Source of the DNA: Symmetrospora coprosmae
Lineage: Eukaryota > Basidiomycota > Cystobasidiomycetes > Symmetrosporaceae
Assembly (NCBI GenBank): GCA_008802785.1
Contig: VUYT01000021.1
Coordinates: 62,001-126,000 of the forward strand
Reading direction: 5' to 3'
DNA: 64,000 nucleotides
In this document: positions 1-9,981 of the stretch, one piece after another
Position numbering within the stretch: the first letter of the stretch is position 1
How the letters are laid out: the number at the start of each line of letters is the position of its first letter
Position numbers and translations under genes: made by a program
The notes under the pieces: model-generated
Told to the model about the DNA's origin: nothing
Databases searched by the model: none
The model's input: only the letters and a program-made list of their open reading frames with translations

Positions 1-707
1 CTTGCTCGCCATAGCCAGGGACACCAACTACACCATCATCAAGAATAAAGAGAATTACGACTTGTCAGGCTTCGATTGTCCCATCGGAACGTGTACACTG
101 GCACCTGCCGACAATAGAGGTCAGCGGCCATTTGACTTTCGGTCCCAGCGACTCCACATCTGATGATTCCTTCCTGATGCCATGCTCAGGCGGTCTCCTA
201 TCCCACCTCAGATCTAGAGAGCATGCAAAATACAAGCTCGATGGGAAGAACCTGAACGATTCCCTGCGAGCCCCTCCGCTGCCGCCCAAAGCTCCCGCCG
301 CAGCGCCCACATCGAAGAGGCGGCCGGCGGCACGAGCTCGAGAAAGGACGGGCGACCTGCAGGACGTACCGAAGATCCAGGAGAGCACGGCCATGCACCC
401 AGGAGGGATGTTGTTCGGAAACGCTTGGCAGCAGCCAAAGAGGCTTGGACAGGCGCCGAGTCGACTAGTCAACAAGCAAACTCGGAGGGCTCAACGCGCA
501 GATACAACAGAACGTGCTCAAGCCGCGCTCGGACTGATGACGCTGTCAAACGATACCGCCTTGCCACAGGCTTCGACTCTACGTGGCCAGGTTCCGCACA
601 ACGGGAACGCTTTCGTCCTGCGGACCGACGGTAGCTTGGCCCCTGTCGCTACTGCTCGCCTACACGAGAGGCGGACACGAAGAGCACGTCCTCAACTCCT
701 CAAGTGA
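1..707 (+). CDS. Single C2H2 zinc-finger protein, array member 1 (5' end outside window)
   Basis: Partial gene of the tandem family described here for the first time in this list. The visible exons are about 2-119 and 190-707, joined by a phase-1 GT-AG intron at 120-189. Exon 2 ends with a Tyr-Asp-Leu run and the first finger half (CPIGTC, C-x4-C). Exon 3 opens with the second half (GLLSHLRSREH, H-x5-H), so the finger exists only after splicing. The rest is a basic, Ala/Pro/Arg-rich tail with no recognisable domain. Exon 2 should start 7-10 nt upstream of the window if it keeps the 126-nt length of its paralogues. One finger alone binds DNA weakly, so a DNA-binding or protein-interaction role is inference only. 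Confidence 0.6.
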
Positions 708-1259
708 ACGTGCCTATTGTGCTCGCTATGGCCCGATTCCGTACCTATCTCCAATCCCCTTGTGCTCGTAACACCGGATTCCTACAAGGAATGCCGATTC
801 CTCGCCAACACCAACTGACCCTAATGCAGGCCCTGAACGGCGTAGCAAACCTCTGTACCGCCCTCGCGCTGCTACACATTGCCAGCACACGGCAAATCGC
901 ATATGCAGGCGCGTTTGCCAGCTAACCCTCATGAAAGGTTGATTCGCCACGCCTTACGGCCAGACTGTCGACCCCTTTTAAGCGCAGTATCTGACATATT
1001 AGCGGGCGGTCTGGACCCCTCACGAGCAGCTGGAGGTCAGGTGAGCTCCGTCGACCGCCTGCGCTGTGCATTGCCAGCATCTGGTGGCAAAACGGCTCGC
1101 TCAGCGTCGATGCGCTGACAAGCGGTGTCTTAATCCCCAGCGTAGGGAGCCAGCAGCGACGAGGGTGTCGCTTTCTGGCAAACCGAATCTGCGCTTTCTC
1201 GCCTCTACTTCTATCATCCCCGGTCATAATACAATTACCATTTCCAGACGATCGCAAGC
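708..1259. other. Spacer between array members 1 and 2
   Basis: No convincing gene. It holds copy A of the duplicated promoter-side segment and leads to the start region of member 2. Confidence 0.5.
960..1150. repeat. Direct repeat pair 1, copy A
   Basis: Matches 2889-3071. Positions 1024-1102 and 2945-3023 are identical over 79 bp, with weaker similarity on both sides. Both copies lie 190-270 bp upstream of an array gene, so this looks like the upstream region of a duplicated gene. Confidence 0.85.
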
Positions 1260-2615
1260 ATGTCCGTACCTCCTGCCGCGGGCGTGAGATACTGCATATG
1301 GTGTGCACTTCAAGGCTATGGCTCAACGGCTTCTGTATTTCAGCTGAACCACTCCTTCGTCATTAGCGGATTCTCCACCGACAACAGGCAGCTCTATCCC
1401 GGTTCGTGTACAGGCTGTCCATCTTTGCACAGATGGGGATTGCCACTGACCGCCTACTCCCGCAGTCCACTTCAACGTATGCCATGCCCTCAGTCACATA
1501 GCGAGCACATTGCTTTGCCCCAACTACAATGCAACAGCGCATACCTGCCCGTTTCGCAACTGCCTCCTCAGAGACTCGTTTCAAGACAGAGGCAGGCTTT
1601 TACCTTATTTCTTTTCTTTATCCGTGGCTCTTGGCTGACATCAGCACGCTGGTGCGTCCCACTCGCAGAGAGTCTGCTTCGACACATCGAGGCTGCGCAT
1701 AATCCTAAAAACTTCAGGCTCAAAGATGAAACGCTGGGCGATCTCATAGAAGCCGGACGACGTGTGACCAATCCTGGGCGTCAATTAACACAGGCCAGCG
1801 TGGCTGTTGCCGGCCGCCCTAGTCGCGGCTTGCCTACAGCAGCCCCAACGCTCCGCTTGCCATCCCTGCCGCGAGCTGACGAGAGTCCCTATGCTGCCTC
1901 GGGCCAACATTACCAGACTTCTTCTGCCAGCACCTTCGCGCCGGCCCGTTTCCCGCGTGCTCCTCAGACACCTGCGGCTTCTCAGCCTCAGATACGCAGA
2001 CCGTCACCGCCTCGCAGGGATGACGCAGCCATGCTGTTGCAGCTAGCTACGGATGGGCAGAATCCACGTACGAGCGTACCTGCAGCACCTGCCGCCCGGC
2101 CTCGCCGCCCTTCACCACCGCGAGAGCAAGATGCCGCGTTGCTAGAGATGTTCGCCGTCGGCTCCGGATCCGCAACCGGCCCAGCAGTTCCTCGCGCTCC
2201 CAGACCTCCCACAAATGCCTTTCCAGCCGGTTCCGCTTCTGTACCGCCGCCTCGGCGCCCTTCCCCTGCCTCTCTTAGCGATGCCCAACTACTAGCCGGC
2301 TTTAGCAGCAGATCCGCAGCGGTCTCCAGTCAGTCACGGGGCGACCTCCCTCCCGGTCAAAACATGTTCGGCATGCGCCTACCTAGCCCGCCTCGTGCGT
2401 CAACGCAGGCAGACACGAGGTCTTCGACCCCAGTCAGCGATGCACAACTGCTGACCGCCTTCCGAGCTGGCACCTTGCAAAACCCGCACGCTCGACCTGC
2501 TTCTGCCAGAAACTTTAGCCCGCACAGGCCGGGCTTTACACCTGCTGGACCTCCCGTAGCGGCGACATCGCCTCAACAGGGGCGCGGTAGGCGCCATCGC
2601 CGCAATGCTTCCTGA
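1260..2615 (+). CDS. Single C2H2 zinc-finger protein, array member 2, with repeated SPP/DAxLL tail
   Basis: Family member with the clearest tail. Exon 2 is 1466-1591 (126 nt) and carries CPFRNC. Exon 3 is 1669-2615 and begins with SLLRHIEAAH. The intron between them uses a GC donor at 1592. The start is uncertain: the ATG at 1260 followed by 22 nt fits the family exon 1 length, but its donor is poor. The tail carries four copies of a short unit, roughly R-[RL]-P-S-P followed within 2-15 residues by D-A-x-[ML]-L-x-x-[LF], near 1996, 2095, 2250 and 2374. No signal peptide or membrane segment is visible. Function unknown; the repeated motif could be a docking site for one partner (inference). 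Confidence 0.6.
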   Translation: MSVPPAAGVRYCIWCALQGYGSTASVFQLNHSFVISGFSTDNRQLYPGSCTGCPSLHRWGLPLTAYSRSPLQRMPCPQSHSEHIALPQLQCNSAYLPVSQLPPQRLVSRQRQAFTLFLFFIRGSWLTSARWCVPLAESLLRHIEAAHNPKNFRLKDETLGDLIEAGRRVTNPGRQLTQASVAVAGRPSRGLPTAAPTLRLPSLPRADESPYAASGQHYQTSSASTFAPARFPRAPQTPAASQPQIRRPSPPRRDDAAMLLQLATDGQNPRTSVPAAPAARPRRPSPPREQDAALLEMFAVGSGSATGPAVPRAPRPPTNAFPAGSASVPPPRRPSPASLSDAQLLAGFSSRSAAVSSQSRGDLPPGQNMFGMRLPSPPRASTQADTRSSTPVSDAQLLTAFRAGTLQNPHARPASARNFSPHRPGFTPAGPPVAATSPQQGRGRRHRRNAS

Positions 2616-3339
2616 AGTGCAAGTGCAAGCTTGTCACACCGTGCAGCTGCGCCAGGATCGTCTCAAAACGAAATGCGCTTCGAGTCGCTCGTAGCCTGCA
2701 TGCGGCCCTGTGCTGTCTTTCCTCCTTGTATCGTAACGAGCTGTATCGCCCATCGCAAATCCTATCCCAGATCATTACTGCCCTCAGACGACCCTGCCTC
2801 CCTCCTCAATAGTCCCCTCGCGTCAACGATGATGCAGCCATGCCAGTGTGCCAGCTGACTCGTGAAAGGGCGTACGCCGCCGCAGCGGCCTGACAACCTA
2901 CCCCTTTCAAGCGCAGTCCCTCGACGACGGTCTGGACCCCTTATGAGCAGCTGGAGGTCAGGTGAGCTCCGTCGACCGCCTGCGCTGTGCATTGCCAGCA
3001 TCTGGTGGCAAAACGGCTCGCTCGGCGTCGAGGCACTGAATAGCGGTGTATCGCTCCCCAGCGGAGGGAGACGGCAGCCCGACATGCTCTCTGCAAAGCT
3101 AGAGCCGCTCGCTCACTTCCTCTTGCCTCTAATAAGGACAAACCCCTCGCTAGCCAAGTTGTCCAGACGTCAACATGAACAGATCTTTCATCGAGCCTCC
3201 AGGAGGGCGCGAGAGCAACGCACTAGTCCAAGGTACAGGTCAGCAGCGACTCAGCAGAGATCCGAAATTCGCTTGCCCCTACTGGTGCGTAACGTGATCG
3301 CATGTAGCGTTCACCTTCCTCGACCTGATATGCTGTCCG
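2616..3339. other. Spacer between array members 2 and 3
   Basis: No gene seen. Contains copy B of direct repeat pair 1, upstream of member 3. Confidence 0.5.
2889..3071. repeat. Direct repeat pair 1, copy B
   Basis: Partner of 960-1150; the 79 bp at 2945-3023 are identical to 1024-1102. Evidence for a recent tandem duplication of about 1.9 kb period. Confidence 0.85.
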
Positions 3340-4069
3340 ATGGCGTCACAGTCGATGCTTGAAGAATGACATCACTGGAATCACGAGTGCGTTACATAGG
3401 CTTTCCTGTCTGGCTGGAGCAGGGCATCCACTTAATAGCTCGTCTCGCTCAACTTCATCGCAGATCATATAGTCTCGTGCCAGATCATCCAGATGATCGC
3501 CAGGAAAACAGGCCATCGTGCATACGACCCAACACGCCAGTGCTGCCCATTCGAAGGATGCAGGTCTGGCAACGAAACGATGGAGCGATGTCGGTGATTT
3601 CGCCGCAGCTCGCTCTTCAGCAATCCGACACTGACGAGTCGTTCCGTTGCGTCGCTCCCGCAATGGTCTTGCAGCCGGGCTCGTCAGTCATATTAAGAGC
3701 GTTCACGGTTCTTCCTTCCAGCTATTCGGAAGGGAAGTGAAGAACCTTTTCCACCCAGTGATGAACGACGATATAGTTGCATTGAGGAAGGTCAAAGAGG
3801 CATGCCCTATGGAACCCGTAAGGTTACATGAGCAGCGTCGTGGTCGACGCGAGCTCCCGGACGTAAGAAGGCCAAATCAGGACGATTCACGGCCGTTGAC
3901 ACCCGTTGCGGGACCCAGCCACCACGCGACTATGCCGCCCGAACGAAGGGGCGGTGCGGCAGGCTCACGAGAAAGATCTCCGCCGAGCGAGAACGCGTCG
4001 AATCTCGCGTGGCTCACCTACTGGGCGTGCGACTGGTGCGTTCAGCCGCGAGGACGGGTTGATTTGTAG
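3340..4069 (+). CDS. Single C2H2 zinc-finger protein, array member 3 (possibly decaying)
   Basis: Exon 2 is 3464-3589 (exactly 126 nt) with CPFEGC. Exon 3 is 3675-4069 with GLVSHIKSVH followed by a short basic, proline-containing tail. The expected 22-nt exon 1 is present as 3340-3361 and keeps the family pattern of Met, four residues, Met, one residue (MASQSML), but the base pair after it is not GT or GC, and reading on meets a stop at once. Either another start is used or the copy is losing function. A consensus donor at 3388 would give the wrong phase. The tail is much shorter than in members 2 and 4. Function unknown. Confidence 0.5.
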
Positions 4070-4125
4070 AGGCTGAGATCCTCTCCTACGCCTCCAAAGT
4101 GGCTATACCGCAGAGACAAAGCGTG

Positions 4126-5931
4126 ATGTGGAGAAAAGTGTGTTTCTTTCAACTAAGACTGCCACTCGTGCACTGATTGATTGGTTGATGACCTCTAATG
4201 CCTGCACGCCCCCGCAGCACACATACCGTCGTGTCAGGTCCTGAGGGCTATAGTACGCGCCTTGGGGATCTCCCAGTACGATCTCAACAGCAATCTATGC
4301 CCATTTCCAGGCTGTGAGAAGAGCACGCACGCTTTACAGAGAAGAGGTAGGCATTGCCATGGTTTGAGCTCCGACTGTCCTGCTCAGTTGGGACATTCTG
4401 GTACAGCAATCTGATGTGTACTCAGACACTTATAGGCGGCCTTATTACGCACATCAGCATGATTCACGGAGGCTTCCTTCTACACGGCATCGGCGTCAGA
4501 AGGCTGCTCGGGAAAAACACCGCCGCAGAAGCGCAGGATGCACAAAATGTGCTCGCGAGGATCAGAACACAATATCCACTTGAAGCTCAGCCTCGCCAAA
4601 GAAGTCTAGATGAGAGAATCGCCGACGCCCGACATGGCAGACCGCAGACGAGTTCCGGCCAAAATGCCCAAGGGCAACTGGGACGCTTCAGGATTGGAAG
4701 GCCTGGTACCGACAGCGCCGCGCGCCCAGCTTCGGGTCGGGACCAGATGCAGCCAGTCGTGGATCTTCCCGAACAGCCAGTCTTCGATCTGACGACACCT
4801 CCTCCGCAGTACTGGCCAGACCCCTCAACGGTGATCGCGCCGAGTCAACCCGATGCCAGGCGAGAGACCATGCGGCCAGTACGTCCAACATCAGTACAGA
4901 ACAACTATGGCGCACCGCAGTATCAGACCCCATCAGCAGCGGTTTCAGCGAGACAGGCAAACCACTATGTGAGCCCGTATGGCCCGCCAACCCCTTCGGA
5001 CATCGCTGCCGCAAGCAGATTTGGCGCAGGATCATACAATAACAACGCCACTCCTGTGTCCAATGCGCCTTACGGTCAATGGAGATATGCACAATCAGCT
5101 ACGCTTCCAAGCGGTTCTGTCTCTGGAAGTGCGCAGGCAGCCTCCTCTCGCCCATCGTATGCGCCTTCGCAGGCGACATCGCAGGCGCCCTCGCAGTTTC
5201 AGACAGGTGGTCCGCTACGGCCCTACACCGACAGTCGGCCGCCTTCAACCAAAAAGGCACCAGCATGGTACACCTCTCGGTCCCCGCAGGCCACTGGTCA
5301 GAACAGCCCACGCATGTCTGAGCACGCGGCCTCCCAGAACGATGCGGCCCTGTTAACGAACTTCCAAGCTGCAGCCCGCTTCAGCAGCCCGCAAAGTATG
5401 CCGCGGGGTCCGCAGCCAACTACGCAGCTCCCTCCTGCTCAAGTCTCTTCGCAACCCTTATACGCCCGTACTGGACAGTCGACGAGCCAGCAGCTGTATG
5501 CGGCCGAGACTCGGGGAGTGTATCAACAGCAGCCTCGCCGGCTGTCGCCGCCCGTCACGGCTTCTCCTGCAAGACTGGAAGCCGGCGCCGGGAATTCTGC
5601 CTTAGCGTCCGCTGAGAGGGATGTGGCAGCAGCGCTGATGGGCCTTGCAGGACCCAGCCCTAATTCGACCAACCTGGCACGACCTGGCGCCTCGGCATCG
5701 CCTGGACCAGCTATGCGGCGTCCGAGACCGCAGGGGCCCTCGCAGGCCCTGCTCGGATCTCGCATGCAGCAGGCTCGCCGGCCATCCCCAGCTGGCACAC
5801 CCACTTCAGGCGTTGTAGGTCCCCCAAACAGAAGGGCCGCGCCGAGGCTTCGGGCACCGCCGGCTCCTGTGGCGGGCGTGAGGGCACCGCGACGGAGCAA
5901 TCGCCTTCGCCGTCCCACGCCACCACCGTAA
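4126..5931 (+). CDS. Single C2H2 zinc-finger protein, array member 4, long disordered tail
   Basis: Proposed exons are 4126-4141, 4218-4346 (129 nt, CPFPGC) and 4436-5931, giving about 546 aa. The finger is completed by GLITHISMIH at the start of exon 3. The first exon is the least certain part: it is 16 nt rather than the family's 22 nt. Roughly 430 residues of Ser/Pro/Gln/Ala-rich sequence follow, typical of disorder. One NDAALLTNF element near 5339 matches the repeated unit of member 2, and RRLSPP occurs near 5540. It ends about 110 bp before the 3' end of the convergent PER1 gene. Function unknown; family membership is clear from exon phase and motif order. Confidence 0.6.
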
Positions 5932-6042
5932 AGTGCGGCATTCCGGCCCCTCTAGGTCCCCCCGAAAATTGGCGGCGCAGCGAGCGATCGTAGCCGTGTG
6001 TTTGTTCCTGCCTCCTTGACTGTTGTACCGTGCAAACAAGTG

Positions 6043-7233
6043 CTATGCCGTCCGCAGTCCCTTCTCCTGACTTTTGCTGCCCTCTGCGTATTCTGCCTCC
6101 CTTCCGACCAGCCACCACGCGTCGACTAGGAGGCAGTCGTACCACATCTTAATGATGGGTATAGTGCTCAGGTGCCACAGCGCGTGCGCATCGAGTGCGC
6201 GATACAGCGGCGGAAAGTCGAGGAGCTCTAGCGCTGTGAGCGAGCTGAGGAGGGTGAGTACGGCTACTGGGCGGAGGTAATGCGGAGCGCGCCGAGCCGA
6301 CGACGACAATGCTCGGGCAGGCAGGCGGAAGTGATGCAGCGACCAGGCGGACCAGAGCAGGTTGTGCAGGATGCCTATGCCGATGTTGAACTGCATGTTG
6401 TAGCCATAATCGAACCGCCAGAAGGTGAGATAAGAGGTGTGGCAGACGAAGATTGCGAAGAGCAGCGCGGCCACCGCTTTCCGCGCAAAGGCGGACGTGT
6501 CTCGCGTTGCTGATGCCGGAAAAGCGTAGAGTCCAGCGAGACGCACGACGGCAACGTAGAGGTTGCACATCATGCTCGCTGCCGCGGAGAAATAGTCGAG
6601 CTTCTCTGTTGCGGGGGTGTCGCGTGTGTGAAAGACGGTGGACCAGATCCAGAGATTGATCCCAGCGAGCGGGACGAGCGCATAGGCATGCTTGAGCGGG
6701 GCGGGCAGGCTATCTGGCAGCTTTGCGCGCATGCCCAGCCCGTACTTGACGTGCATGGCGAGGTTGGCAAGCGAGAAGAGGACGCTGAGCGGTTCCTGGA
6801 CGCTGCCGAGGCGGTAGAAAGGCCATTTCCCGTTGAACTGGACGACGCGGTCTGGCGGGAGACCGGGAAGCAGACGCAGCTTCTCGTCGGATGTGAGCAG
6901 AGGTGAGATGGCTGCGTCGGTGAGGTTGTGCATGCACGCGTACCCGCAGTCGGCGCTGCAGGACCATAGCCACGGCGGGGGCGCCCTCGCCTCGGATGGA
7001 GCATCGGAGAAAGCATCGCACGTTGAGCTGATGCAGTTCGACTGGCATGCGCGGTAGGCGTAGCTGCGGTCTCCGATGGATGCGCTGACGGGCTGCACAA
7101 TGACGGCCAGGCACGTCAAGACCACGGTCGCGGCAAGAAGGGCGGGCGAACCGCGCAGACGAGCATGACGACGATGAATGCGATGTCCACCGCTGCCATG
7201 GATGCTGCGCTGCCAACGCAGCTGTTGTGCCAT
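6043..7233 (-). CDS. PER1: Per1/PGAP3-like GPI-anchor lipid-remodelling protein
   Basis: Uninterrupted 396-aa gene. Per1-family proteins are ER/Golgi membrane proteins needed to remove the sn-2 acyl chain of GPI anchors, the first step of GPI lipid remodelling. Here an N-terminal hydrophobic signal segment (about residues 31-51) is followed by a Cys-rich lumenal part (YRACQSNCISSTCDAF and a second CSADCGYACM block). Next come the family hallmark FYRLGSVQEPLSVLFSLANL and several membrane spans with conserved His residues (VFHTRD, ending in ALWHLSTIPI). The ATG at 7233 is chosen because it is the first in-frame ATG. It is divergent from COX17, 123 bp away, so the two may share a promoter. Identity is very secure. 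Confidence 0.93.
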   Translation of the reverse strand: MAQQLRWQRSIHGSGGHRIHRRHARLRGSPALLAATVVLTCLAVIVQPVSASIGDRSYAYRACQSNCISSTCDAFSDAPSEARAPPPWLWSCSADCGYACMHNLTDAAISPLLTSDEKLRLLPGLPPDRVVQFNGKWPFYRLGSVQEPLSVLFSLANLAMHVKYGLGMRAKLPDSLPAPLKHAYALVPLAGINLWIWSTVFHTRDTPATEKLDYFSAAASMMCNLYVAVVRLAGLYAFPASATRDTSAFARKAVAALLFAIFVCHTSYLTFWRFDYGYNMQFNIGIGILHNLLWSAWSLHHFRLPARALSSSARRAPHYLRPVAVLTLLSSLTALELLDFPPLYRALDAHALWHLSTIPIIKMWYDCLLVDAWWLVGREAEYAEGSKSQEKGLRTA

Positions 7234-7356
7234 GCCCTCGATGTCGTCCGGAGCCAACCTCTGGGCGAGCCCCCGCCAGCAAAGACGCCACCGACGAGCT
7301 CATCTAGCTTCTCTCTGCTTGTATCCTACCCATCAAACAGCATATCCAAGTACAGC
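7234..7356. promoter_or_regulatory. Shared PER1/COX17 divergent promoter interval
   Basis: Only 123 bp separate the two divergent start codons, so promoter elements of both genes must lie here or inside the genes. No specific site recognised. Confidence 0.4.
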
Positions 7357-7725
7357 ATGTCGTCCTGGTTCTCGTCTTCATCCTCGTCTACACCATCCTC
7401 GTCTGGCTCGCTCACGCCAGCGACATCGCCCGAGCCCGTCGTGAAGGCGTCAGTCCAAAGCAATGCAAAGCTCGTATCCGAGAAGAACCCGCAAGGCATA
7501 AAGCCGTGAGTGGAGCTGGTGCACATCTATGGTGTGTCACAGTTGCGCTCATGCTCTCGTGTCGCCCGCAGATGCTGCGCCTGCCCGGACACCAAGAAAG
7601 AGCGCGATGACTGCTTCCTCAAGTACGGCAGCAACATCGACGAAGACTCGGAGAGCTCGCAAAAGTGCAAGAGCATTGTAGAACGGCATCGCGAATGCAT
7701 GCGCGGTTTCGGCTTCAACGTCTAG
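7357..7725 (+). CDS. COX17: Cytochrome c oxidase copper chaperone Cox17
   Basis: Two exons, 7357-7505 and 7572-7725, give a 100-aa protein. Splicing rebuilds the diagnostic KPCCACPDTKKERDDC block, in which the adjacent Cys pair binds Cu(I). The twin Cx9C framework follows (ERDDC with nine residues to the next Cys, then CKSIVERHRECMRGFGF). Cox17 is an intermembrane-space protein that hands copper to Sco1 and Cox11 for cytochrome oxidase assembly; import uses the Mia40 disulfide relay. The Ser/Pro-rich first 45 residues are longer than in yeast Cox17 (69 aa). The start is the ATG at 7357; upstream codons are open but have little coding character. Confidence 0.95.
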
Positions 7726-7951
7726 TAGTCTCCCGTAGTGAGCTGCACTCGCCGTCATCGCTCTAGAGCGATGCACACCGCGGCTTACTCAGCTGTGCAT
7801 CTGACAGGTCCATGCTCTATCAACGCTGTAGCATAGCCTACGCTTCTTTGTCTCCATATACACCTCTCCTTCAAATTGGGACACGGCGGCTCCAGACGGG
7901 TTCTACTGACGGACTGCTCGAATCACCTCGCCACAACTGGCCACAGTCACG

Positions 7952-8115
7952 ACATGCAGCTCTGCACTCGACAGAGCAGCTGCTTTGTCGCCACTCTAGC
8001 AGTCGCAGGTTTAGGCTGTGCGAAACCCTTTCAAAGGGCGTTGGGGTGGAGGTCGCAAGGGTGGGCCAGCTGTCACGCCACCATGAGCAGGGGCTACGTG
8101 CAGCGCCTTGACCGA
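7952..8115. repeat. Direct repeat pair 2, copy A
   Basis: Similar, base for base with small gaps, to 9577-9755. Each copy lies 230-270 bp upstream of an array gene (members 5 and 6). Weaker similarity continues up to both start codons. Confidence 0.7.
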
Positions 8116-8384
8116 GACAAGGGTGCGAGCGAGCCTGCTACCTGCTCCAGTGACGATCTCAGCAAGCGCTCTCTGCTCCCTGCACCAACTTACTGCATCG
8201 GCAGAAGTCGACCCCGTCTACGAGGGACTTCCCAGAAGTGCCAAAGTACTCCACACAATGCCGACTGGCCGTGCGCGACAATTGCTCGATTGCAAGAATT
8301 GGTCAGTCTTGTAGCAGAATGAGTCGCTCCCTCTTGAATCTGAACTGCATCTTCCTCTGCCTCTGCAGTGGACTCCGGAGTACG

Positions 8385-9154
8385 ATGGATAAGCATAGTA
8401 TGGCAAGTGCGTATAAGCGTGGCATCGCAATCGGTAGACGCCTTTCTTCTGACAGACTGGACCCGAGACAGTACACAGATTGCAGTGCGCCGCCCTTCTG
8501 GAAATTGCCCGGAAGCAGGGCAAGACTGGATACACTGTCAGCCCTAATTCACACCCATGTCCGGTGGCGTCTTGTAACGCTTACCACCAAACTCGAAGTA
8601 AGTGCTGCCGGTGACACCTCCTCACCCAAGCAGTCTGAGCTGAAACTATACGCGCCTCGGTCTACGTATTAGCGGGACTGTTGAACCACCTACGTGGCCA
8701 TCCGGATTCAAATCCACTTCCTAGAGAGGACTGGGATGCCCTCTTCCGGATCCGTCCTTCGCAACAGCAGCCGGCGCAAAGCCCAGTACGCTCCGCACAA
8801 CCACGCCAGCTGCTTCCGAGGATAGCGCCGGCCAGCCGACTGCAGCCCGCTCCAGGACCAGCCCAAGGACCCGCTCGACCGATGCAAGCAGTGCCGCCTC
8901 CCGCCGGCCCAGCTTCTGTGGGACCATCCGCTCCCGGTGCTACACGACCGATACAACGAATGCCTCCGATGACCTCGACGCCAAACGCACCTGGCCCGGC
9001 TCCTCGAACGCAATTTCCCCCTGCAGCGTCACAGCAGCAACAACATCCTGCTCCACCAGCGCCCGGCACGCCAGCCTATTACGAGATGTTGCGGCAGCGG
9101 AGTCAGGGGCAGCCCACCCACTTCCGCCCGTTGCCTCCGGGAGAGGGGCGATGA
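8385..9154 (+). CDS. Single C2H2 zinc-finger protein, array member 5
   Basis: Clean three-exon model: 8385-8406 (22 nt), 8472-8597 (126 nt) and 8673-9154, giving 209 aa. It starts MDKHSMA, matching the family's Met-x4-Met-x first exon. Exon 2 encodes a helical-looking lead (CAALLEIARKQGKTGYTV) and then CPVASC. Exon 3 begins with GLLNHLRGH, giving C-x4-C-x12-H-x3-H, a textbook C2H2 spacing. The tail is Pro/Ala/Gln-rich and ends with a GTPAYYEMLRQRSQ block shared with member 6. Members 5 and 6 are therefore a recent duplicate pair, also supported by their flanks. Function unknown. Confidence 0.75.
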
Positions 9155-9981
9155 TACACTCTGCAACGAGATCGCACGCCGCTGATACCCTAGACGATCC
9201 TTCCGAATATAGACAAATATCTTCCGTGTCCGGACCTATTTACTCGTCTCTCTGTCTCCGCTCGTGAACAAGCTGGTCAAGCAGTGAACGGGATACCGTT
9301 CAAAAGCCCGTCCACTTCTACCTGACGCTTGGCCTCTGTCTCTGCCCTCATACAATGAAGACTTGGCCAACCGACGCCTACAGACTGGTCCCCGTACGAA
9401 AGCGGTTTCTGCTGCAGACTGACGAGCGTACCACTATGCTTAAGGAGCCTCGACAAGAGGGTGGTCGCGTATCCTCCCTGTCTCGATATATAGAGGGCGT
9501 GGCAAGACCCGCCCAAGGCTGGACTGACGTACCCCTTGTCCTGCTCCTCTACCACATCTTGCGCTGAACAATCACGAGGTGCAGCTCCGCAGCCGAGAGA
9601 GCAGCTGCTTGTCGCCACACCAACGGTCGCGGGTTCCAGGCTGTGCGGAACCCTTTCATAGGGCCGACGGCGGATGTCACGAGGGTGGATTAGCCGTCAC
9701 GTCATCTCATGTAATGACTGGTAGGCAGGTTTGGGTTGCATGCAGCGCCTTGGCAGGCACATGGATGCGAGTTAGCACGTCGATCGCGCAGGCAGCAGGC
9801 CTCCACAGCAAAGCACTCTTGCCTCCCTCCACTCGACCTCGACATCTCGCAAGTCTAAGAAATGTCACGCAGCCACGCCCCTCGTCGCTCGTGCCAGCAC
9901 TGGTCGGTTGTCTGGCTGAGCATCATGCGCCTGACTCTAAAGTGCCCTTCCCTCTCCATCGGCAGCGCGCTCTCGAGTCAA
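9155..9981. other. Spacer between array members 5 and 6
   Basis: No gene. It contains copy B of repeat pair 2 and an 18-bp segment at 9181-9198 that recurs downstream of member 6 at 10616-10633, so 3' flanks were duplicated too. Confidence 0.5.
9577..9755. repeat. Direct repeat pair 2, copy B
   Basis: Partner of 7952-8115, upstream of member 6. Similarity is clear but diverged, so this duplication looks older than pair 1. Confidence 0.7.
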
